From assembly GCA_965227035.1 (NCBI GenBank), contig OZ245724.1, positions 1,178,001 through 1,242,000 on the forward strand: a stretch of DNA of 64,000 nucleotides, in the 5' to 3' direction. Source of the stretch: CBDDFQ01 sp965227035. GTDB taxonomy: Bacteria > Pseudomonadota > Gammaproteobacteria > Burkholderiales > Burkholderiaceae_C. Of this stretch, positions 50,746 to 61,800 are shown one piece after another (position 1 is the stretch's first letter; every line of letters starts with the position of its first letter). Position numbers and translations under genes: made by a program. Under the pieces are notes generated by a model. That model was not told the origin of the DNA. It made no database searches and saw only the letters and a program-made list of their open reading frames with translations.

Positions 50746-52332
50746 ATGACATCGCACATCGACACCTTCGCCCGAGACAATCTGCCGCCGGTCGAGCTGC
50801 AGCCCGAATTCCTGTTCGATCTGCCTTCGCTTCAGTTCACCGAGTACCTGAACTGCGCCACAGAGTTGCTCGATCGCCATGTTCAGCAGGGCAACGGGCA
50901 TCGTCTGTGCGTTCAGGGCGAAGACGGCACACGCTGGACTTACGCCGACTTGCAGGACAAGGCCAACCGCATCGCGCAGGTGCTGGTGCAGGACATGGGC
51001 TTGGTGCCCGGCAATCGAGTGTTGCTGCGTGCACCTAACAATCCGATGCTGGCTGCCTGCTGGTTCGCGATCATGAAAGCCGGCGGCATTGCAGTGGCAA
51101 CCATGCCGCTGCTGCGCGAGAAAGAACTCAAGCAGATCATCGAGAAGGGCAAGGTGCAGTTCGCGTTTTGCGACAAGCGCTTGGCCGAAGAGATGCCAAA
51201 AGACGGCATCGTCGTGCGCTACTTCAACGACACGACCGACGATGGACTCGAAGCGGCCATGGCGAAGAAGTCCGGCCAGTTCGCGAATGTGGCCACGAAG
51301 AGCGACGACACCTGCCTGCTCGCCTTCACGTCGGGTACCACCGGCGTGCCCAAGGCCACCATGCACTTTCATCGCGATGTCATGGCGATCTGCCTGTGCT
51401 TCCCGCCGCATGTGCTTCGTCCACATCCCGACGACATCTTCACCGGCAGCCCGCCGATGGCTTTCACCTTCGGACTCGGCGGATTGCTGCTGTTCCCGAT
51501 GACGGTCGGCGCATCGACCGTGCTGCTTGAGAAGGCGTCGCCGCCGCAACTGCTCGAAGCCATCAAGAAATTCGGCGTGACCACCGTATTCACGGCGCCC
51601 ACCTCATATCGCGCGATGGCCGCTCATGGCGACGAGCTGAAGAAGACGTCGCTGCGTCAATGCGTTGCGGCTGGCGAGGCTTTGCCCGCCGCGACACGCG
51701 CGTTGTGGAAAAAGGCGACCGGCATCGAGATCATCGATGGCATCGGCGCGACCGAGATGCTGCATATCTTCATCTCGGCCGACGAAGCGCACGCCCGGCC
51801 CGGCGCGACCGGCAAACCCATTCCTGGATACATCGCGAAAGTGGTCGATGCAGACGGCAACGATGTGCCTCCGAACACGATCGGCAAGCTGGCAGTAAAG
51901 GGTCCGACCGGATGCCGCTACCTTGCGGACGAGCGCCAGAAAACCTACGTGCAAAACGGCTGGAACCTCACCGGCGACGCGTACCTCATGGACGACGACG
52001 GCTACTACCACTACCAGTCCCGCACTGACGACATGATCATCTCGTCGGGCTACAACATCGCATCTCCGGAAGTTGAAGACGCGTTGCTGATGCATCCGCA
52101 CGTAGCCGAGTGCGGCGTCATCGGCGTGCCGGATGAAGAGCGCGGGCAGGTGGTCAAAGCGTTCGTCGTGCTGCATCAGGGGCACGCAAAAGACGAGGTG
52201 ATGATCAAGACGCTGCAGGACTTCGTGAAAGCGACTGTGGCGCCTTACAAGTACCCACGGCAGGTGGTGTTCGTGGACTCGTTGCCGCGGACCGAGACGG
52301 GGAAGTTGCAGCGGTTTCGGTTGAAGGCCTGA
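50746..52332 (+). CDS. Aryl-CoA ligase (2-aminobenzoate/benzoate-CoA ligase type)
   Basis: 528 residues of the ANL superfamily. Motifs: AMP-binding TSGTTGVPKATMHFHRD, DGIGATEMLHIFIS, LTGDAYLMDDDGYYHY, and C-terminal PRTETGKLQRFRLK with the catalytic Lys. The N-terminus (DTFARDNLPP) and overall sequence resemble 2-aminobenzoate- and benzoate-CoA ligases. It should activate an aromatic acid to its CoA thioester with ATP. No matching ring-attacking CoA enzyme follows; the convergent neighbour is a ferredoxin. Confidence 0.88.
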   Translation: MTSHIDTFARDNLPPVELQPEFLFDLPSLQFTEYLNCATELLDRHVQQGNGHRLCVQGEDGTRWTYADLQDKANRIAQVLVQDMGLVPGNRVLLRAPNNPMLAACWFAIMKAGGIAVATMPLLREKELKQIIEKGKVQFAFCDKRLAEEMPKDGIVVRYFNDTTDDGLEAAMAKKSGQFANVATKSDDTCLLAFTSGTTGVPKATMHFHRDVMAICLCFPPHVLRPHPDDIFTGSPPMAFTFGLGGLLLFPMTVGASTVLLEKASPPQLLEAIKKFGVTTVFTAPTSYRAMAAHGDELKKTSLRQCVAAGEALPAATRALWKKATGIEIIDGIGATEMLHIFISADEAHARPGATGKPIPGYIAKVVDADGNDVPPNTIGKLAVKGPTGCRYLADERQKTYVQNGWNLTGDAYLMDDDGYYHYQSRTDDMIISSGYNIASPEVEDALLMHPHVAECGVIGVPDEERGQVVKAFVVLHQGHAKDEVMIKTLQDFVKATVAPYKYPRQVVFVDSLPRTETGKLQRFRLKA

Positions 52333-52354
52333 GATCGCATCGGATCGAATCGAC

Positions 52355-52711
52355 TTACTCGAACTCCATCATCTTCGCTCCCGGCATATCGAGCACCAGA
52401 TCGCTAGACGGCCTTGCTATGCACGGCAGGATGTACCCATCCAGCTTTTCATCGAGGCTCAGCCCAGGCCATTCGATCGGATAAGTGACCGACCCTTCCT
52501 CCATTTTGCAAATGCAGGTTCGGCATGTGCCATTCAGGCAAGAACTCGGCAAATACAGCCCAGTTGACTCCAAAGTCAGCAGTATCGATGCTGTTGAGCT
52601 CACTTGCGCTTCCACGCCTGCAGGTTCGACACGAACGCGGTAAATGCGGGCTGTTTCTGCCATGTTGCCGGCTTTTGACGAGGGATCGCGAAATGCGTTC
52701 ATAACGGACAT
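52355..52711 (-). CDS. Plant-type 2Fe-2S ferredoxin
   Basis: 118 residues, or 102 from the internal ATG at 52663 (MAETARIYRV), which may be the true start. The cluster is C-x4-C-x2-C (SSCLNGTCRTCIC) with the last Cys in LPCIARP. No FAD/NAD domain is present, so it needs a separate reductase. It could serve a Rieske oxygenase or another oxygenase; the Rieske operon is 34 kb away. It is convergent with the aryl-CoA ligase gene. Confidence 0.9.
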   Translation of the reverse strand: MSVMNAFRDPSSKAGNMAETARIYRVRVEPAGVEAQVSSTASILLTLESTGLYLPSSCLNGTCRTCICKMEEGSVTYPIEWPGLSLDEKLDGYILPCIARPSSDLVLDMPGAKMMEFE

Positions 52712-52734
52712 TTTCCACGATCCGAGTCGATAAA

Positions 52735-52769
52735 TCGTAAGTAGTCGGAGTTACAAAAAATCCTTACGA
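52735..52769. promoter_or_regulatory. Inverted repeat between ferredoxin and adhesin genes
   Basis: TCGTAAG (52735-52741) and CTTACGA (52763-52769), 7-bp perfect arms with a 21-bp spacer, in the 110-bp divergent gap. It could be a regulator site for either gene or a leader hairpin of the adhesin mRNA. Confidence 0.4.
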
Positions 52770-52821
52770 AACAGGGACTTACACACTTGGGGGAGTAGTA
52801 AAGGAATGTTAATGTCGAAGG

Positions 52822-55800
52822 ATGACTCCCTTCTCAAATAAAAAAGCTATCGGTGGAAATTCGTCATTCAAGCTGAGCCAGATCGCTCGTGCTTTTCGGG
52901 ACCAACCCGGTTTGATGTTGTACGTGGCCGGCCTGCCCCTGGTTGTGCCAGTTGCATCGCTTGCTCAAGCCATCAAGACAGACGGCATGACGCAGACGGC
53001 GGTGAGCACAGTAGGTGCGGTGACGTCGATCAAGACGGCCACGCAGTCCGGTAACACCGGCTTCAATTCCTTCAACAACTTCAGCGTCAGCTCCGGGCAG
53101 ACGGTGAACATGTTCCTGCCCAATGGCGCGGCGAATCTCGTGAACATCGTTCGCGACACGCGAAGCGACATTTTCGGAACGCTGAATTCGATCAAGGACG
53201 GCCAGATCGGCGGCAATCTTTTCTTTGCGAATCCGAACGGATTTTTGGTGGGAGCGGGCGGAGTCATCAACGCAGGATCGCTTTCACTGACGGCGCCGAC
53301 CAAGGCGTTCGTGGACGGGTTTTTCCTGTCGCCTGGCGTGGTGGATTCAGGATCAGTCGGACAGCTGTTGTCCGGCAACGCACCCATTGCGCAGGGCAGC
53401 ATCATTCGTATCGATGGTCGCGTGAACGCAGCAGAAGGCGTGCGCGTTGCAGCCGGTAGCGTGATCGTGGGCGGCTCGATTTATTCCGGCGCTCGCTTTA
53501 CCGGTACCAAGCCCGATTTCACCGATGTGGTGAACGCCAACGGCCTTGCTCAAGGCAACCGCGTGGTTCAGGAAGCGGGCCGAATCTTCATTGCAGCAAG
53601 CGACGACATCACAGTGTCGGGAACCATCGACGCGCGCGGAAGCGCGGGCGTTGCAGGTGGCGATGTGACCATGCGCGCGGGCCGCGATATTGCGGTCGAA
53701 TCTGGCGCGACGATTACGTCTGCGGGCGAGGGTGCTGCATCGAACGGCGGACGCGTCGACATTCTTGCGCAACGCAATGCGGTCATTCGCAGCGGTGCAT
53801 TGCTCGATGCCAGCGCGGGCGCTGGCACCGCCACTTCTGCTGCGGCCAACGGCGGCTTCGTCGAGTTCTCCGCGAAGGATACGGTCGAATTGGCAGGTGG
53901 CGAATTGCGAGCCGATGGCGTCAATGGTGGTGCAGCAGGCACGGCCCTGGTCGATCCGGCGAACATCGTCGTGAGCGCGGACATTCTTCGAAATGGAGCC
54001 AACTCCTACGCCGGAACTCCGTCCGGTGGCACCGTTTCCAGCGGCAGTTTGACGCTGCTCGCGGACGACAGCATCACGGTCAATTCGGGCGTGACGATCT
54101 CCAGCCGACGCGTTGCTGGAACGACCGCTGCGAATCACAAGAACGACGCGTCGATCGGCGATTCGGGAAACATCACGCTGAACGCATCGAACATCGTGCT
54201 CAAGAACGGATCGTCCGTTCTGGCGAATGCGACCGGTGTGTTCAACGCGGGCGACGTGACTTTCACGGCCAACAAGACCGCAACTCAAAACATCCTGGGC
54301 TATCGCGAAGGCTCGGCGAAGATCGAAGTTGGAGACACCACAGGTGGCGCCACGGTCAAAGGCCGCAACGTCAGCATGACGGCCACGACCACGATCGAGA
54401 ACAAGTGGATTTACGACGATGCATCGCTGCTCGACAACATCGAAAACGTTGCCGAAACCGCAGCGGAAACCGCAGTCGGCTTTGCAGCGCAACTGCTGGG
54501 CGCGAACCTGGTTCATTCACAGGCTGTCGCCAAGTCTTCGATCACGCTCTTCACCGGCAGCAATGTCGAGGCCACCAACGCGGTCACGCTGACTGCGCAG
54601 AACAACACCAGTGCAGGCGCAGGCGCCAGCACTGGCTTGAGCGGTCCTGGCACTCAGGTGGGAACTCCGCTTGGCCTGGGCCTTCTGTACGCCCGCAATT
54701 CGTCCGAGGCGACGGTAGACATTCAATCGGGTGCAACGGTCAAGGCTGCGAGTCTTGAAGTGCTCGCACGCAACGACGCGAAGCTCGAAGCCGAAGTGGA
54801 AGCTGCAGATCCCGGCGCCGATTCCAACGCACTCTCGATTGCACTGGGCATTACTTACGCCGACATCAAGTCGCGTGCAACCGTGGCTTCCGGAGCCAAT
54901 ATCAAGGTCAGTGGAGATGTGTCGGTTAGCGCGATCAACGTCAACGAGTTCAGCAACTCGGTCACGGCGTCGCAGGGCAACGGCGGCAAGGCATCTGCAG
55001 CCATCGCGATCAGCGAACTCAACTCCAGCGCGACTGCCGAGTTGAACGCCAGCGTGAAGGACGCGACCAATGTGTCGGTCATCGCGATCAACGAGAACAA
55101 ATCGAACGTCACGACTGCCGAAGCCAAGGTCGGCGAAACGCTGACGCAGGCCATCACGGCAGCGGCTCAGGAAAAACTCAAGCCCTTGACCGATCCCACC
55201 GGAACGCTGGAGTCCAAGTTCTGGGACAAGATTTTCGGCAACACGGGCGTGGACGAGAAGGCAAAACCGCAACAGACATCCTTCCGCATCGGCGGCGCTA
55301 TCACCTGGGTCGATAGCGCGGCCAGCGCGAGCGCGACCATCGGTGCGAATGCCAACGTGCATGCCACCGGCAACGTGATCGTCGCGGCTCGTACCGTGGG
55401 CGAAGACATTCAAAACGCTGCGGTGGCTTCTGCGGTTTCGCAAGCCAAGGACAAGGCAACCGGCAACACATCGCGCGCCTCCTACTCGGCAGGGGTGGCC
55501 GTGGGCAACTACGTGCACGATGCGAACGCGACCATCGGCGCTGGCGCCATCGTGACCGGATCACGCATAGGCGTTGCATCGGACGTGACTATTCCGGTTC
55601 GCGAATCGCTCATTACTGGCGGCACGTTCGACAAGTACGACAACCTCGAAACTCTCAAGACCTGGTTCGACCAGATCACGAGCCTCAACGATGTGTTCAA
55701 CGGCCAGTCGTCTGCGACATCGACTGCAGACAACTCCAACGGTGCGATCGCGTTGTCGGGCTCGGCAAGCATCCTGACTTTCAAGACGCGTGCGCACACG

Positions 55801-58800
55801 GAAGTGCAGCAGAACGCACAACTCAACGTCACCGGAGCGCAGACCGGCGAGTGGACCAAAGACGTGCTGGTCACGCCCGACGATGTGTCCACGACAAGCA
55901 CCAACGAAGAAGACACCCAAAGCTGGAAGTTCGCCACATCCGCATCGGTGACCGCAGCACGCGAAACCGCTCTGCTGTTCCACGGCGGCAAGTTCACACC
56001 GACGAGTGCCGGTGCCGGCAACAACGGCAAGGGTCTGGGCATGGCTTACACGCAAGCCATCACGACCGGCGAAAGCCTTGTGTTCGTTCGCGAAGGCGCA
56101 AAGATTCAGGGCATGAACGAAACCGCCGGCGCAGCCGATGCGGACGGTCTGCGTACATGGACCGCAGGCGCTGCCAAAAATACCGATGCAGTGACCATCG
56201 ATGCGAGCGGTAAGGACCTGCTGATCTCGATCGCGACGACAGCGGGCTACGGCGCGTCCTTCGGCATCAACGGTGCGGTCACGCTGAACGACGTCACCAA
56301 CACGACGCGCGCACTGGTCGACGACGAGGCAACCGTTCGCGGCAACAAGGTGTCGGTGACTGCCAATGACGCGCCGGTCGTCTGGTCCATCGCAGGCGGC
56401 TTCAGCAAGGGCGAAAGTGCCGCAGTCGGCGTCGGTGTTGCGTACACCGGTCTCACATCGACCACCGAAGCCTCGATCGCCGACAACGACACGATCACTA
56501 TTTCCGGCACTGGCTCGCGATCGAGCGCAGGCACGACTGCTGGCCTGATCAAGGGCAACGACATCGACGTGATTGCACGCGCGCTCGGCCACGCCGAGAC
56601 GATTGCGGTGACCGGCAGTCTGGCGATGTCCTCGGACACGACCGGTCCTTTCGACAAGATCAAGGCGAAGTACGACGCGGCGCAAACGCAGCTCGCCAAA
56701 GTGGTGGGCCTGAGTCCGACCAATGCGACTGCCACCGGCAAGGGCTCGGGATCGACCAGTTCGCAAGGTACCGGCGCGCAAAAACCCACTTTCGGTCTGT
56801 CCGGCGCGGGTAGTGCCGCAGTGAACGACGTCACCACGGCGACAACCGCGAAGATCGACGGCGCGACCATAGATCAAAGCAACGAAGGCGGCGGTCGCAC
56901 GGTCAATGTGCTCGCGGTGAGCGATCTCGACATCGTCACGGCATCGGGCGCAGCAGCTATCACGCGCGCGAACTCCAGCTCGCAAAGCCGTTCGGCAGCG
57001 ATTACCGGAAGCGTGTCGGTCAACATGATCGACACAGCGACCAAGGCTTACCTGAACCGTTCGACATTGACTGGCGCGCAAGACGTGTCGGTGAATTCGC
57101 TGGCGGCGGGCGAGCAGTTGTCTGTCGCAGTCGGGATGGCAATCGACGCGAGCAACCAGCAAAGCAAGACCAGTTCCGTTTCCTTGTCGGGATCGTTGTC
57201 GCTCTCGTTCGTGGACAACCTGATCGACGCAAGCATCGACGGCAGCACGATTACCGGCGACTCCACCTTGACCGGCCGTGACCTCGACGTCACTGCCTAC
57301 AACCGCATGTTTATCGGCACCGGCGGCGGCACGCTATCGGTCGGTGGCAAGACAGGCGTAGGCGCAGCGGTGACCTACACCGACGTCACCAACACGGTCA
57401 ACTCCAGCATCAAGGGCGCGAGCAACATCACGGTCCTCGATTCGGCCCAGGTGCGGGCGTACAACGCCACCGAAATCGGCGCGGGCGCAGCTTCGGGTGC
57501 GTTATCTGGCGCTGAGAACGGCAACTCGTTGAGTGGTGCGGTAGTCATTACCGAAATCACGAACAAGACCACGGCGGCGATCAGTGGCTTGAGCACGGTC
57601 AGCGTTACCGGCAACGTGACGGTGGAATCGAAAGACAAGGGCGCAGACGCAGCGCTAGAAAATCTGATCGAGCCAGGTACGCAACGCGAGAACACGGTCA
57701 CCGGCCTCGATTACTGCGGGCGCGACAGCAACGGTGCTGGCGTCACTACCAACGGCAATTGCATTACCTCGGTCGCGGGCGTGTTGCAGGCGAGCAAGGG
57801 CAACAACGTCGGCATGTCCTTCAACTGGAGCACGATCGACAACGATCTGACTTCGAAAATCGAAGACTCGAACGTCACCTCTTCCGGAGCGAACGGAACT
57901 GTCGCAGTTACTGCGCAAAGCGATGTGACCATCACGTCTCTGGCGCTCGGCGTCGGCGCATCGACCAAGGTCTCGGGCGTCGGTTCGGTCGCGGTGAATT
58001 TCATCGACGACGACATCTTCGCTGGCGTCACCACGCCTGCGAACAATTCTGCATTCGGGAAGGTGAACGGCGCGACCGTCACGGTGCAGTCGGCAGACAA
58101 ATCGCGTATCGACACGCTGGCGGGCGCTGTTGCGTTGGGCAAGTCGGCGGCGGTCGGCGCGGCGGTTGCGTATTCCGAAATCGGGAACGAAGCGAAGACT
58201 CAGATCGAAGGCGCGATCATCACTGCGCCCACGGCTATCAACGTGCTCGGCACAAACGACTCTCGCATTCGCAGTCTTGCTGTCGCAGGCAGCGCAGCAT
58301 CGAACGGCCCCGCAGTGGCAGGCTCGCTGACGCTCAACTTCATCAACAACGCCACCGAGGCGAGCAGCACCGGCTCTACGCTCAAGGACGACGGCGACGG
58401 CAACATCGTGACCGTCAAGGCGCAAGACACATCGGAAATTCAATCGCTGGCAGGCAGCATTGCCGTGGGTAGCCAGGCTGGCGTCGGCGGTGCATTCGCA
58501 TACAACAAGATTGGCAACTCGACTCTTGCCGCTGTCGATTCTTCGACGGTCACCAACGCGAACACGCTGCTGGTCGAAGGCGCAGAAACCGCAATCATCA
58601 AATCGCTGTCGATGGCAGCTTCCGGATCGCAGACGGCTGCACTCTCGGGCTCTGTTTCGCTGAACCAGATCGGCAAATACGCGGACGACACGAACGTCGG
58701 CGGCGACCAAGGCAACGTGACGATTGCGCGCATCACCGGCAGCACGATCACCAACAACGGCAACGACACCGCTTCAACGGTCTACGCACACGACGATTCT

Positions 58801-61800
58801 CAGATCAGCTCGTTCGCAGGATCCGCGGCCTTCTCGGGCAACATTGCCGTGGGCGGCGCGGTGGCGGACAACCTGATCCGCAACAACGCCAAAGCACAGT
58901 TCAACACCAGCGCTATTTCCGGAGCTACATCGCTCGCGATCGAAGGCAAGAACACCTCGGTGATTCAATCCGGATCCGCAGCCGGCGCGGGAGCAGCGAC
59001 AGGCGCAGTAGCGGGCTCGGCATCGAGCAACCGGATCAACAACACGACCACCGGTGAAGCTGTCGGAAGCGACATCACGGGCGGCATTACCGATGTGTCT
59101 ATCAAGGGAACCGATAGCGCGACGATCAAGTCGCTTTCTGGCGGCGCAGCGATCGGCGGCTCCGCATCGGTCGGCGCGGCCGTGTCGGTGAACCGCATCG
59201 ACAACAGCAACAACGCGACTCTGTCCGGCAAGAAAACATCGGCAGGTCAGAACGTCGCCGACATGCTGGTTCGCGCAGATTCCTCCAACTCGATCGAGAC
59301 ATTGGCCGTGGGCCTGGGTGGTTCTGTCAACGTCGGCATCGGTGGCTCGGTCGCAGTCAACCTGATCGGCTCGGAAACGCGTGCAGTCATCTCCAATGGC
59401 GCGGCAGTCGAAGCACGCGACAACGTCGGCGTGATTGCAGAAGCAGACGACAAGATCAAGCTGTACGCAGGCGCGGCAGGCGTGGGCGTGACGGGTGCGG
59501 GTGTCGGCGCTGCAGTGGCAGTGAACGACATTGGCGGGACGACCGAAGCGGCAATTCGCGACAGCTCGGTGGCAGCGCGCGCAATGCAATCGCCCGGTTT
59601 GACGATCAACACCGGGAACATCACCGGTATCGACGGCATGGCTGCGATCAACGGAATGAACTCGAACAATCCGTTCGTGACACCCGACCTTGCTGCAGCT
59701 CGCACGACCGAGACGATTCGTGGTGTCGCGGTTAACGCTGCATCGACGCATCAAACGACAACCGTCATCGGCAACCTCGGCGGCGGTTTGTTCGCGGGCA
59801 TTGCTGCAACGGTCAACGTGAGTACTGTCGGCGGCGAGACCAAGGCAACGGTGTCGAATTCCACCATCAACGGTGGCGACAACACGGGTGCGAATTCTGC
59901 GCAGGCGCTCAGCGTCAAGGCCAGTGACCATTCTTACGGCAACACATTCATCGGCAACGTGGCGGTAGGCGCGGTCGGTGTCGGCATGGGTTCGGACACC
60001 AATGTGTTCGAACGCACGACCACGGCGTACATCGATTCGTCGCCCACGACTGCGAAGGGCAAGGCGACCGTCGCCGCTACGTCGAGTCAAGGCATCACTT
60101 CCATCGTCGTAGGCGCGGGTGCCGGTGCAGTCGCTGTCGTCGGCAGCGGCACGGTCGGCAAGTTCACCAGCACGACTCAGGCTTACACCACGGGCTCGAA
60201 CATCACCGCCTCGGCGCTCGATGTATTGGCCGATCACGACACGAACATGTTCACCGCAGCGGGCTCGATTGCCGGCGGTGGTGTCGGAGTTTCTGGTGCT
60301 TTCGCAGTGGGTCTGGATAACTCGACCACGAAGGCTTACATCGACGGCGGAACGATCACTGTGTCGGGTCAGACGAATGTCAAGGCCGACACCGCAACCG
60401 ACGTGCGCACTTGGGCAGTCGGCGGTGCAGGTGGCGGCGCAGCAGGTGTTGCAGGCTCGGTGGCGGTTGCGATGCTGTCGAACACCACGACTGCGTACGT
60501 GAAAGATGCGAACTTCGGAACGCTCGCGACTCGCAATGGCGCGCTATCCGTCAAGGCAACCGACTCGGCTTCCGTGACCAGCCGCGCAGGATCTGTCGCA
60601 GGCGGCGGCATGGCTGGCATTGGCGCTGGCGCATCGGTCATCAAGATCGACAACACGACTGGCGCGACGATTCAGGACAGCAATGTTTACCTGACCAACG
60701 ACCTTGCAGTTGAAGCTGCAGCTACTCGCAACACGTCGAACATTGCGGCTGCAGCAGGCGTAGGCGGCACCGTTGGCATTGGCGGCGCAGCGGCAGTCAC
60801 GATACTCAATGGCAGCCTGTCCAGCGACGGCTCCAGCGAAGTCAACAAGGACGGTAGCGGATCGCTTTCCAAGAGCAACGATTTTTCTAACGGCAACAAG
60901 CTATCGACCAACTCGTCCAACGGCAACGTCAGCACCAACAGCAACCTGTCGCAAAGCAAGATCGACGCGATCAATGCGAAGGGCAAGGTCTCGACGACAT
61001 CGACCATCGCGGCGGCTCCTGTCGGAAGCACGACCGCGAAGATCGTGGACACCACGGGCGGCGCGAGCGTATTGCGTGCGGGTGGCAACATCAGCGTGAA
61101 GGCGAGCGAACTCGACAAGAACGATGTGCTCGTAGGCGGACTCGCAGTCGGCGGACTTGCCGGCGTCGGCGCAGCGGTCGGCGTGATCGACGTTCGCCAC
61201 AACGTCAGTGCGTACACGGATGGCGCGTTGTCGATTCGGACCGACAACGGCGGCTTCGAAGTCAGCGCGAACGTGGGTCGTCTGCAATCGACTGCTGCGG
61301 TGAACGTGAAGTCGTATCAGGCTTCCGGTGGCCTGGTTGGCGTGGGCGCAGCGGTCTCGAAGGCCAGCTTGGGTAATGCGGTGAGCGCACAGATTGGCGA
61401 TGGCTCCAGCGTGACCGTGGGCACAGGCAACGGTTCGGTACTGGTGAAAGCCACCGACTCCATGGACGTCAATGCGCAGGCCGAAGGTTATGCGGTTGGC
61501 GCAGTGGCTGCTGGCATTGTCATTTCTCAAGCTAACAAGAGCGGCTCCACCAGCGCGACCATCGGCGAGACCGGTGGCTCAGTGGCGGCCACCACAATCA
61601 GTGTCGATAGCGGCAAAGTCGATGTGCAGTCGGCTCGCAGCGATACGGTATCGGCAACCGCCCAGGCTGGTGCCGGCGGCATCGCTTCCGGTGCGGGCGC
61701 GTCGGCAACGGCCAATGCAACAGGCAGCTCGACCGCAGGCATCAACGACAAGGTCACGATCTACGCCACGAACGGCTCGGTCAGCCTCGATGCGAAGAGC

